From: Acrocarpospora macrocephala
GTDB lineage: Bacteria > Actinomycetota > Actinomycetes > Streptosporangiales > Streptosporangiaceae
DNA length: 64,000 nucleotides
Assembly (NCBI RefSeq): GCF_009687865.1
Contig: NZ_BLAE01000023.1
Coordinates: forward strand, 1-64,000
Direction: 5' to 3'
In this document: positions 17,150-25,131 of the stretch, piece after piece
How positions within the stretch are numbered: the stretch's first letter is position 1
Layout: the number at the start of each line of letters is the position of its first letter
The notes under the pieces: generated by a model
Seen by the model: only the letters and a program-made list of their open reading frames with translations
Database searches by the model: none
What the model was told of the DNA's origin: nothing
Made by a program: the position numbers and the translations under genes

Positions 17150-19636
17150 ATGCCCTTCGACGAGCGACGGTATCTCCAGGAGGTGCTCGACCCGGCCCGC
17201 GAGGCCGGTTCACCCCCCGAGGATCTGCGGCTGCGCTACCAGCTCCGCCAGGACATGTCCCCGGCCGAGGTGGCCGAGACCGTCCGCCAGGTACGGCAAT
17301 GCTGGCGTCGCCAGCGCCAGCTGCTGAAGTTCCGCAAGCTCGTCGACCGGCTTGAATCCGACCATGCCGGGTATGCCCCCATCTTCGAGGCCGCCGCGAA
17401 CGGCGACACCGGGCCGCTGATCGCGGCGCTGCGCCAGGCCGGGGAGCGGGATCGGCGGCGCGTCACCGACCTGCGCAGGCGGCTGGACGACGCGGCCGGG
17501 CGGCTGCGGCTGCTGGCGCCGGACGTGGTGGCGGGGATCGCCCGTTCGGCGGGGGTCGAACGGCGGGAGGCCGACGCCCTGGCAGGTCAGCTCGGCATCG
17601 AGATCCGCGAACCCGATCAGCTCCCCGATATCCCGCCTTATCCGGGTTACGCCCGGGCGCGGGAGGCCCTGGACACGCTGCGGAAGCGGCATCTGGCGGA
17701 GTTCGTCCTCGGCGAATCCCAGTTCCGGATATTTACCCCGGCGGGGGATTTGGGGGAGCGGATTCGGGAGGTGGAGGCGGACTGGCAGCGGCGTACCCGG
17801 GGGTCGTGGACGATCTCGGCGGACACGGTGCTGGCGGCGTTGCGGGGGGTCGACGATCCTGGCGCGTTGCTGCGGTACGATCTGGTCGCCCGGGTGCGGG
17901 AGCGGGTGCGCGAGCATCCCGGCGACGAGACGCTGGTGCGGTTCGCGGTGGAGGATCTCGGGCTCGATCCCGGTGAGGCGCGGCGGCTGGTCTTCGCGGT
18001 GCGCCAGGAGGGCGGCGGGCCGAGCGGGCCGCGGGCGCGGCTGCGGGAGCTGGTGGACGCGGGCGAGATCCAGGCCGCCGCCGACCTCGCGGCGACCCTG
18101 CCCGAGGGCACCGAGCTGGGGAACGAGATCGCGGCGCGGCTCGCGGCGGCGCTGAAGCTCCGGGATCAGGCGCTGACCGCCACCGACCCGGACGAGGCGT
18201 GGATCCTGCTGGCCGACGCGCTGCGCCGGGTCCCCGACCTGCCGGGCGCGGCGGGACTGCTGGCCCGCCTGGCCCCCCACCCCGCCCGCGACGTCCACGC
18301 CGAACCCCGCGACGACGCGGTCACGATCACGTGGCAGCCGTCCCCGTCCCGGGCGGGTGAGATCACCTACGAGATCCGGCGCGACGGCGTCCCGCTCCGG
18401 GCCGGGCCGGTCGCCGGCCGGTTCGTGGACGAGACGCCGCCGATCAACGTTCCGCTCCGGTACGCGGTGGCCGCCCGCAGGGGCGAGGCCACCGCAACCC
18501 CGGCCTCCGCCGCCGTGGTCGTGGTCCGGCCCGAGCCGCGCGACCTGCGCGTCACCGCCGGGGACGGCGTCGTCACCGGCCGCTGGATCACCCCGCCCGA
18601 GGCCGTCGGCGTCGTGGTGCTCCGCGACGGCCAGCCGGTGATCGTGGACGGCTCCGCCTTCCGCGACCGGGCCGTACGCAACGGCACCGGGCACCACTAC
18701 CACGTCTACGCGGTCTACCCGACGCCGGACGGAGCCGGGGCGAGCACGCCCGGCCTGCACCGCACGGTCACCCCGCACGCCCGGCCGGAACCGGTGCCCG
18801 AGTTGTCGATCACGCCCGCTTCGCAGGGGATGCTCCTGCTCTCCTGCGCGGAACCGGCCAGCGGCGTGCTGGAGTTCCTGCTGTTGAAGGGCGTGCCGCC
18901 CTGGCCGTACGGGACGACGCTGGCGCTGGCCGAGATCGAGGGCACAGGCAGGGCGCTGGCGACGACGCCGGTGGCCGAGGGGCATCTGATCAAGCCGGAG
19001 ACCGGGGTGGTGCTGGCGCTCACGATCGCGGGGGATCTGGTCACCGTCGGGGCGTACCGGGAGCATGTCAACCTGACCGCGCCCGCCTCGGTCACCGCCG
19101 AGCGGCGCGGGGGCACCGTGCTGGTCGGACTTGACTGGCCGCCCGAGGTGCCCGAGGTCGAGGTCGGGTGGGCGGCGGAGCGGCTGCTGGTGAGCGCGGC
19201 GGCCTATCGCGCGCAGGGCGGGATCCGGCTGGACGCGCCCGAGGACGAGGCGATCACGATCGAGGTCGTGCCGAGCGCGCTGCTGCGGGGGGAGCGGGCG
19301 CGTGGCCCGGCCGTCCGGGTCGAGCTGCCCGCTGCGGTCCCTGTCCGGTATGACCTGATCGCTGAGGGTCCGCCGTGGAAGCGGACCTTGACCGTCGAGG
19401 TGTCCGCCGACCGTCCGGCCCGGGTGCCGCGCCTGGTGCTGGTGCTCAAGCCGGGGCTCGTGCAGCCGCTCACCGCCGCGGACGGCCGCGTGCTCGGCGA
19501 GTGGACCGACCTCACCACCCCGGCCCGCCTGACGCTGCCCGCGCCCCGGCAGGCCAAGCCGTACTGGCTGCGATGTTTCGCCGAAGGGGACGTCGCGCTG
19601 CTCGACCCACCGGTCCGCCGCATGAAAATGGGGTAA
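17150..19636 (+). CDS. FN3-domain protein of the Hsp70/GTPase operon, function unknown
   Basis: An 828-residue protein with no signal peptide. The N-terminal 370 residues are charged and helical, with coiled-coil character (about 40-130) and tandem small helical units. From about residue 375 there are beta-rich fibronectin type III-like modules, for example DDAVTITWQPSP and ITYEIRRDGVPL, followed by several further Ig/FN3-like stretches. It lies 3 bases after the Hsp70 stop and 3 bases before the GTPase start, so it is surely part of the complex. FN3 modules in a cytosolic protein suggest a scaffold or a Hsp70 client/adaptor, which is inference. I do not recognise a catalytic motif. Confidence 0.75.
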   Translation: MPFDERRYLQEVLDPAREAGSPPEDLRLRYQLRQDMSPAEVAETVRQVRQCWRRQRQLLKFRKLVDRLESDHAGYAPIFEAAANGDTGPLIAALRQAGERDRRRVTDLRRRLDDAAGRLRLLAPDVVAGIARSAGVERREADALAGQLGIEIREPDQLPDIPPYPGYARAREALDTLRKRHLAEFVLGESQFRIFTPAGDLGERIREVEADWQRRTRGSWTISADTVLAALRGVDDPGALLRYDLVARVRERVREHPGDETLVRFAVEDLGLDPGEARRLVFAVRQEGGGPSGPRARLRELVDAGEIQAAADLAATLPEGTELGNEIAARLAAALKLRDQALTATDPDEAWILLADALRRVPDLPGAAGLLARLAPHPARDVHAEPRDDAVTITWQPSPSRAGEITYEIRRDGVPLRAGPVAGRFVDETPPINVPLRYAVAARRGEATATPASAAVVVVRPEPRDLRVTAGDGVVTGRWITPPEAVGVVVLRDGQPVIVDGSAFRDRAVRNGTGHHYHVYAVYPTPDGAGASTPGLHRTVTPHARPEPVPELSITPASQGMLLLSCAEPASGVLEFLLLKGVPPWPYGTTLALAEIEGTGRALATTPVAEGHLIKPETGVVLALTIAGDLVTVGAYREHVNLTAPASVTAERRGGTVLVGLDWPPEVPEVEVGWAAERLLVSAAAYRAQGGIRLDAPEDEAITIEVVPSALLRGERARGPAVRVELPAAVPVRYDLIAEGPPWKRTLTVEVSADRPARVPRLVLVLKPGLVQPLTAADGRVLGEWTDLTTPARLTLPAPRQAKPYWLRCFAEGDVALLDPPVRRMKMG

Positions 19637-19639
19637 ACC

Positions 19640-20794
19640 TTGATCACATGCCCGTACTGCTTCGCGCGCGTCGCGGAGAACCGCATCATGTTCCGGTGTT
19701 CCGGTGGCCGGGGAGGGTGCGAGGCACGGGCGGACGAGGTGCTGGGACGGCATCGCGGCGGGGTGCCGCCGGCCCTGCCTCCGGTGTTCTCGGTGCGCCG
19801 GCCGGGGCGGCGGGCGAGCTGCCCGGAATGCGGCCGGGAGACCAGCCGCCGGGCGTGCCCGGAATGCCATAGCAGGCTGGCCGCCGAGTACTGCGCCAAT
19901 CCCGGCAAGATCGTGGCGCTGGTGGGGGCGAAGGGGTCAGGGAAGAGCACGTACATCGCGGTCCTGCTGCACGAGCTGATGAACCGGGTCGGCGCGGAGC
20001 TGGACGCCTCGCTGACCCCCTGCGACGACCGGACCATCGAACGGTACCGCCAGGAGTTCGCCCGCCCGCTGTACGGCGAGCATAGCCTGCTGCGCGCCAC
20101 CCAGTCGGCGGTCACCGACCTCAACCGGGATCCGCTCGTCTACCTGCTCACCCGGACGATCCGGGGGCGGCTGCGCACCCGCGCCGAGTCGCTCACGCTG
20201 GTGCTGTTCGACACGGCGGGCGAGGATCTGCGCAGCCGGGACGTGAGCGAGCTGCACCTGCGCTACCTGCGGGCGGCGGACGCGGTCATCTTCCTGGTGG
20301 ATCCGCTGGAGCTGCCGGGGGCGCGGGCCGCGCTGAACGGGACCGCGCTGGCCCGCAGCGGCGGGCTCGACGACGATCCGGACAGCGATCCGCTGAACGT
20401 GATAACCCGGGTGACCGAGCTGCTGCGGCAGTCCCGCGGGCCGCTGACCGTGCCGGTGGCCGTGGCGCTGAGCAAGATCGACGCGCTGCGTCCTTCGCTG
20501 GCGCGGCAGTCGGCGCTGCACCGGGCCAGGGTTCCGTCCGGGGCCCTGGACCTGGACGATCGGGAGGCCGTGCACGAGCAGGTGCTGGCGCTGCTGGAGG
20601 AGTGGCAGGCCGGGGTGGTCGGGCGGTACCTGCGGCAGAACTACACCGACCACGCGCTGTTCGGCCTCTCCGCGCTGGGCGCGGTCCCGGAGGTCGAATC
20701 GGTCGGCACGGGCGGGATCCGGCCCTATCGGGTCGAGGATCCGCTGTTGTGGTTGCTCTACCGGTTCAAGATGCTCGACGGAGTCCGGGGGTAA
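19640..20794 (+). CDS. Zinc-ribbon P-loop GTPase (DO-GTPase/TRAFAC type)
   Basis: A 384-residue protein beginning with zinc-binding Cys pairs (CPYC at 4-7, CPEC at 61-64 and 73-76) and then a GTPase domain. The P-loop is GAKGSGKS (96-103), the Walker-B-like FDTAGED follows near residue 195, and a G4-like LSKID is near 277. The start is a TTG at 19640; it is chosen because the first Cys pair begins at residue 4 and GGGG lies 6 bases upstream. This combination matches the 'double-GTPase' proteins that accompany GAP1 in predicted NTP-dependent conflict systems, recalled from the literature rather than searched. Next to GAP1 with a 4-bp gap. Confidence 0.8.
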   Translation: MITCPYCFARVAENRIMFRCSGGRGGCEARADEVLGRHRGGVPPALPPVFSVRRPGRRASCPECGRETSRRACPECHSRLAAEYCANPGKIVALVGAKGSGKSTYIAVLLHELMNRVGAELDASLTPCDDRTIERYRQEFARPLYGEHSLLRATQSAVTDLNRDPLVYLLTRTIRGRLRTRAESLTLVLFDTAGEDLRSRDVSELHLRYLRAADAVIFLVDPLELPGARAALNGTALARSGGLDDDPDSDPLNVITRVTELLRQSRGPLTVPVAVALSKIDALRPSLARQSALHRARVPSGALDLDDREAVHEQVLALLEEWQAGVVGRYLRQNYTDHALFGLSALGAVPEVESVGTGGIRPYRVEDPLLWLLYRFKMLDGVRG

Positions 20795-20798
20795 TCGA

Positions 20799-23270
20799 AT
20801 GGCCTGGCAGCTCCACTACACCTCGGCCGAGTCCGGCCCGACCGGCCGCTCGGGCTTCCAGTTCGTCGCGGAGACGGCGGATATCGCGCCGCTTCCCGGC
20901 AGGGGTGATTTCGCGGTAAATCACGACCCGGCACGGCCGCATGACCCGGCGGGAGCTTCCGACCCGGCACAGCCTCGCCATCGGACCAGATCTCCGGGAC
21001 CGTCTCACGACCAGGCGGGAGTTCATGGACGAGCCGGAATGCCGGACCGTGCGAGGCTTCGTGACCTCGCGGCGCCGCATATGAGCTATCGGCCGCCGCC
21101 CAGCGCTCCGCTGACCCCCACTCCTGCCGAAATCACGAAATTTCCGGTTTCGTTGACGTATGAGCCGGGGGTTTTGTCGAGGTGTGTTTATCTCGGGCGA
21201 GATTACTCGGGGCGGTATGGCAACTTTCTCGGGCATGCGCTGGTTCTGCGGGAAGAGGACCTGGTCGGGTCGCGGCCGATCGAGTTCTGGGGGGCGCCGT
21301 TCTGGGCGGATGTTCCCGCTGAAGGGGAACTGGAGGAACTGACCGAGCTCGCTCCGGGGTCGGCTGTGGATCCAGAGGCGCTGGGCGGGTGGCTGGCCGC
21401 CGGTGGGACCGACGCCTATGAGCGGCTTCGCGAGTTGCTGGAGAGCGTGCGGAAGGTGCTGACCCGGGGGCACGGGCGGCTGGTGCTCGTCGCGGCGGAC
21501 GCCGGGGACATCGAGGACATCGTCCGGTGGATCGCGGTGATCTCGTTCTCGCTGCCGTGGGCGGCGGCGGCGCGGCTGTCGTTCTCGACCTACAGCGCCG
21601 ATCCGGCCGCGACCCATCAGATGATCGTCGGGACTACGCCGGATGTGTGGATTCCCTCGGATATCGATGCGAGTGTGGTCCGGTTGGATGAGCCGCCCGC
21701 CCCGGTGCGTACCGGGCGGTTCGCGGCGACGGCGGTGGGGTTCTGGCGCCGTACCGATCTGGACGGGCTGGACGCGCTGGGTGAGCTCGGGGACGCGGAG
21801 CCGGAGACGGCGGCGGCGCTGATCGCGCTCTGCCGGGGGGACGGCACGGTGGCGTCGGAGGAGCAGGACGCCATCATCGCGCTGGTCGAGAACGGGTTGC
21901 CGGACTGGGCGTGGCGCATGCTCGGCCGCCGGGCGGGGTTGATCGACCGGCCGCTGGCGGCGGCCATCGCCGAACACGGACCGCCGGAGGCGGCCGACCC
22001 GTGTGCCGCCCGGTGCGCGGCTTTGGCCATGCGCGATCCTGAGCTGCCGATTCCGGCGCGGGTGATGCGGGCGCCGTACCTGGCCGCCCTGACGGCGGCG
22101 GCGGGCACCGCGCTGGGCGAGGCGCGCGCGCCGCTCCTGGTGGTCGCGGTGCTCCGCGTCGCCGACGTGTACGGCCTGCGCCTCGACCCCGAAGCCGTGG
22201 AACACGCGGCGGCGGCTACGATCCATGCGCGTTCCTCCGACCCAGCGGACGCCACAAACCCGGCAGTCCCAACGGGAGCCACGAACCCGACGGGACGTAC
22301 TAACCCGGCGGAAACCACGGCCCTGGGGCAAGCCGCAGACCTGGCGGGAGCCATCCAGCGCACCCCATCCGAATGGCGCGAAACCCTCATAGCCGGATTT
22401 ATCACCGGATTGGAGGACACGTCCGTTGAGGTACGCGACCGGCTACTCACCCCCGAGGTCAGCGCGCTGATCGCGGACCACGACTGGCGGCCCGCGCCAC
22501 GAACCGGCGCCCTCGTGCTGCGGCGGGAAGTCGGCGCAGGACGCCGGGACCGCGTGGATGCAACCATCGAACTTCTCGGCTTCACCGACGACCGGGAGGA
22601 AACCCTCAAATCCCTCTGGGAGAAGCAGCCCACCGCCGCGGAATGCGCCCGACTGATCGAGGCGCTCGGCCCGGAGATGGACGCGTCCCCCCAGCTCAGC
22701 GAGCTCCCGGCGCGCGCCTTCCTGACCGGCGGCCTGAAAGGCCCTGAGGTGCTGAAACTCGCCGAAAAGGTGCGGGACGGCCTATCCGGCTACCCCGCCG
22801 ACGACGCCGAAGCCACGCTCATCGCCGCCCGCCTCACCGAGGCACCCACCCCGGTCGAAGCCGCCCGCGCGATCGACGCGCTGACCGAGCTCACCCGGGA
22901 GGGCCACCCCGACCTGATGCCGATGACCAGAGCCGCCGCCGCCAAAGCCCTCGCCGGAAAGGACCCCCGGTTCCGTACCACGGTGGTGAAATCCGTGACC
23001 GAGCCCGCACGGCGCTGGCTGATCAACGCCTGGCTCACCGCCAACCGCAACCGCGACCAGCAGATCGCCCTGCTGGAGATCGCGATCCGGCTCCGGATGG
23101 CCGGAGTGATCATCCCCCGCCTGGACCAGTGGGCCCGCTCCCAGGTCATCAACTGGTCGATGTTCAGCTCGGTCGAAGCCCATTTCAAACGGGACGCCGA
23201 ACTCGCCGCCGGCCTCCGCGAACTCACCGGCCAGAAACGCCGCCGCATCTTCGGCCGAGGCGACGGCTGA
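20799..23270 (+). CDS. GTPase-associated protein 1 (GAP1)-like protein
   Basis: An 823-residue protein. It begins QLHYTSAESGPTGRSGFQFV and has GRDYSGRYGNFLGHALV near residues 135-150, which is the GAP1 N-terminal (type 2) pattern. A middle domain contains the RLSFSTYSADPA signature near 260, and the C-terminal half is helical. The molecular role is unknown; in genomes it pairs with DO-GTPases. Two low-complexity inserts interrupt it: Asp/Pro/Arg/His-rich at about 42-95, splitting the N domain, and Thr/Asn/Pro-rich at about 480-515. It ends in TGATG, coupling it to a repeat mini-ORF. Confidence 0.8.
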   Translation: MAWQLHYTSAESGPTGRSGFQFVAETADIAPLPGRGDFAVNHDPARPHDPAGASDPAQPRHRTRSPGPSHDQAGVHGRAGMPDRARLRDLAAPHMSYRPPPSAPLTPTPAEITKFPVSLTYEPGVLSRCVYLGRDYSGRYGNFLGHALVLREEDLVGSRPIEFWGAPFWADVPAEGELEELTELAPGSAVDPEALGGWLAAGGTDAYERLRELLESVRKVLTRGHGRLVLVAADAGDIEDIVRWIAVISFSLPWAAAARLSFSTYSADPAATHQMIVGTTPDVWIPSDIDASVVRLDEPPAPVRTGRFAATAVGFWRRTDLDGLDALGELGDAEPETAAALIALCRGDGTVASEEQDAIIALVENGLPDWAWRMLGRRAGLIDRPLAAAIAEHGPPEAADPCAARCAALAMRDPELPIPARVMRAPYLAALTAAAGTALGEARAPLLVVAVLRVADVYGLRLDPEAVEHAAAATIHARSSDPADATNPAVPTGATNPTGRTNPAETTALGQAADLAGAIQRTPSEWRETLIAGFITGLEDTSVEVRDRLLTPEVSALIADHDWRPAPRTGALVLRREVGAGRRDRVDATIELLGFTDDREETLKSLWEKQPTAAECARLIEALGPEMDASPQLSELPARAFLTGGLKGPEVLKLAEKVRDGLSGYPADDAEATLIAARLTEAPTPVEAARAIDALTELTREGHPDLMPMTRAAAAKALAGKDPRFRTTVVKSVTEPARRWLINAWLTANRNRDQQIALLEIAIRLRMAGVIIPRLDQWARSQVINWSMFSSVEAHFKRDAELAAGLRELTGQKRRRIFGRGDG

Positions 23271-23473
23271 TGCCCACACCGATCCCGACGAAAAGCCACT
23301 TCGCGGAGATAAGCCGCTTAACGGTGATAAGCCGCTTCACGACGGGCAATCGCTTCGCAGTAAGCCGCTTCGTGGCGAGCAGTCGCCTCGCGGTGAGCCG
23401 CTTCGCGGTGCGCAGTCGCCTCGCGGTGAGCCGCTTCGCGGTGCGCAGTCGCCTCGCGGTGAGAAGTCGCTGA
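23270..23473 (+). CDS. 67-residue Arg/Ser/Phe repeat mini-ORF bridging GAP1 and the membrane GTPase
   Basis: The ATG at 23270 overlaps the GAP1 stop (TGATG). The frame ends at a TGA (23471-23473) that overlaps the ATG of the next GTPase, again TGATG. The product is a repetitive basic peptide of SRLAV-SRFAV-R units from a 33-bp tandem repeat (23381-23470), preceded by decayed copies. It looks like a repeat expansion that filled a former gene junction while keeping translational coupling, the same geometry as the mini-ORF at 9621-9722. Whether the peptide has a function is unknown. Confidence 0.55.
   Translation: MPTPIPTKSHFAEISRLTVISRFTTGNRFAVSRFVASSRLAVSRFAVRSRLAVSRFAVRSRLAVRSR
23381..23470 (+). 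repeat. 33-bp tandem repeat, 2.7 copies
   Basis: Units at 23381-23413 and 23414-23446 are identical, and a partial third copy runs 23447-23470. Each unit is itself a near-duplicate of 15-18-bp halves (CGCCTCGCGGTGAG / CGCTTCGCGGTGCG). Older, diverged halves extend upstream to about 23305. The 33-bp unit keeps reading frame. Confidence 0.9.
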
Positions 23474-25125
23474 TGTGGTTCTTCGCGATTCTGGTGTGGA
23501 TCGTCGTGATATGGGTGGCGTTCCCGATCGCGTTCGCGCTCACCCTGGCCGCCACCACCCTGGGCGCGGTAGGGATCTATTTCCGGCAGGCGGGCGCGGT
23601 ACTGCTGCCGGACGTGGCCGAAGGGCACTCCCCCGTCGAGCGTCCCCGCCAGGATCGTGATCCCGCCTACCGCCACTATCTGGTGACCCAGGTCTGGCGG
23701 GACTGGTGGGCGATCACGCGTACCGCGCTCCCGCAGATCATCGTCACCGCCGCCGACGCCATCCGCGTCGCCACCGGCGCCCTCATGGGCGAATCGCGCG
23801 GCTTCTTCCTGTTCCCCCTCTGGCTGGCCATCTGGGCCGGAGTGCTCCTGGCCGCGCTACCCCTGGCCGCGCTCGGCCTGCTGATCACCGCCGTGTACGC
23901 GCTGACGGTCGCCGCGGGCATGCTCGCCTGGCTGGCCTGCGTCACCGTGCTGCGCGCCTTGGAACAGCTGTTCATGCTGGTCCGGCGCATCCTGCAGGCC
24001 TGCCCGTACCCGGGGTGCTACGCGAAGATCACGCTGCCGGCGTACGCGTGCCCGTCCTGCGGGGAACGGCACCGCGCGCTCACCCCGAACCTGAACGGCG
24101 CGGTCCGGCACGCCTGCCGCTGCGGCGCCCGGCTGCCGACCACGATCATGCTCGGCCGGCACCGGCTGCAGGCGCACTGCCCGGACTGCGACCGGCAATT
24201 ACCGGCCCGGATCGGCCGGGTCCGGGTCGAACCCGTGCCCTTCGTGGGCGGGCCGGACGCCGGAAAGACCACCTTCATGGCGCTGGCCGTGGACGCGCTG
24301 CTCACCGGCCTGCGCACCGAGTTCGTCGACCAGGGCGACGAGCTCACCTTCCTCCAGCTCAAACGCCAGCTCGCCACCGGCCACATGATCAAGACGGGCA
24401 CGCAGCTGCCGAAGGCGGTCATGCTCGACGTCACCCTGCCCCGCGAGGGCAGCCGCATCCTCTACCTGTTCGATCCGTCCGGCGAGCACTACACCGGCGC
24501 GAGCAAGGTCGAGGCGATGAGCTACCTGGCGCACGGGGAGGCGCTGCTCATCGTGGTCGATCCGTTCGCGCTGCCCGCCGTACAGGACAGCCTGGTGAGC
24601 GGTGATCGTGAGCTGCTGGCCGCCGGTGGTCTCACGCTCGCGCGGGAGGATCCGGCCGACACCGTCCATCGCGTACGCAACGAGCTCGCGGGCCGCGCGG
24701 ACGGCGGGCGGCAGCGCCGGATCGCGGTCGTCGTCACCAAAGCCGACCTGCTCCGCCAGACCGCCACCGGCGAAGGCGCGGCGGACGACCCCGCGAGCTG
24801 GCTGGCCGCCATGGGCATGGGCAACCTGACCCGCGCCCTGGCGGCCTCCGGAGCCAAGGTCCGCTACTTCCTCTCCGGCATCCCGGCGAACCCGGCGGAG
24901 ATCCTCACCCTGCTCACCTGGCTGATCGGCCTGCGCCCGCCCGGGAGAACCCCGTCCAAACCGGCCCGCCCGCAGCGGGCCTGGCTCCCGTCGACCCGCC
25001 CCCCGGACCGCCCGCCGCTCAGCTACACCCTCGCCCGCCGTCTCATCTTCACCGTCACGATCGTGCTCTCGCTGACGGCTGTTTCTCTGCTCGGTTTTGC
25101 CGGTTGGACGGCCTGGTCGGGATGA
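23473..25125 (+). CDS. Membrane-anchored zinc-ribbon GTPase (DO-GTPase type), last gene of the operon
   Basis: A 550-residue protein with hydrophobic helices at about 3-35 and 110-160, placing the rest at the membrane. Zinc-ribbon Cys motifs follow (CPYPGC, CPSC, CRC, CPDC, about 176-245). The GTPase domain then has P-loop GGPDAGKT (259-266), FDPSGEHY as the likely switch-II region, and VVTKADLL as the G4 motif. A C-terminal hydrophobic helix (about 525-547) is likely a further anchor. It is the second GTPase of the locus and the only membrane component, so it may recruit the complex to the membrane. Start ATG 23473 overlaps the mini-ORF stop; the end is 6 bp from the convergent RCC1 gene. 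Confidence 0.8.
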   Translation: MWFFAILVWIVVIWVAFPIAFALTLAATTLGAVGIYFRQAGAVLLPDVAEGHSPVERPRQDRDPAYRHYLVTQVWRDWWAITRTALPQIIVTAADAIRVATGALMGESRGFFLFPLWLAIWAGVLLAALPLAALGLLITAVYALTVAAGMLAWLACVTVLRALEQLFMLVRRILQACPYPGCYAKITLPAYACPSCGERHRALTPNLNGAVRHACRCGARLPTTIMLGRHRLQAHCPDCDRQLPARIGRVRVEPVPFVGGPDAGKTTFMALAVDALLTGLRTEFVDQGDELTFLQLKRQLATGHMIKTGTQLPKAVMLDVTLPREGSRILYLFDPSGEHYTGASKVEAMSYLAHGEALLIVVDPFALPAVQDSLVSGDRELLAAGGLTLAREDPADTVHRVRNELAGRADGGRQRRIAVVVTKADLLRQTATGEGAADDPASWLAAMGMGNLTRALAASGAKVRYFLSGIPANPAEILTLLTWLIGLRPPGRTPSKPARPQRAWLPSTRPPDRPPLSYTLARRLIFTVTIVLSLTAVSLLGFAGWTAWSG

Positions 25126-25131
25126 TTCGCA

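Noticed and set aside
17210-19870. An 886-codon open frame on the minus strand opposite the FN3 gene
   Set aside because: Pro/Arg/His-rich shadow with no recognisable domain. The plus-strand frame has operon spacing and FN3 pattern.
23300-23470. Considered as a CRISPR or att repeat
   Set aside because: Repeat units are contiguous with no spacers and in frame. No integrase is near.
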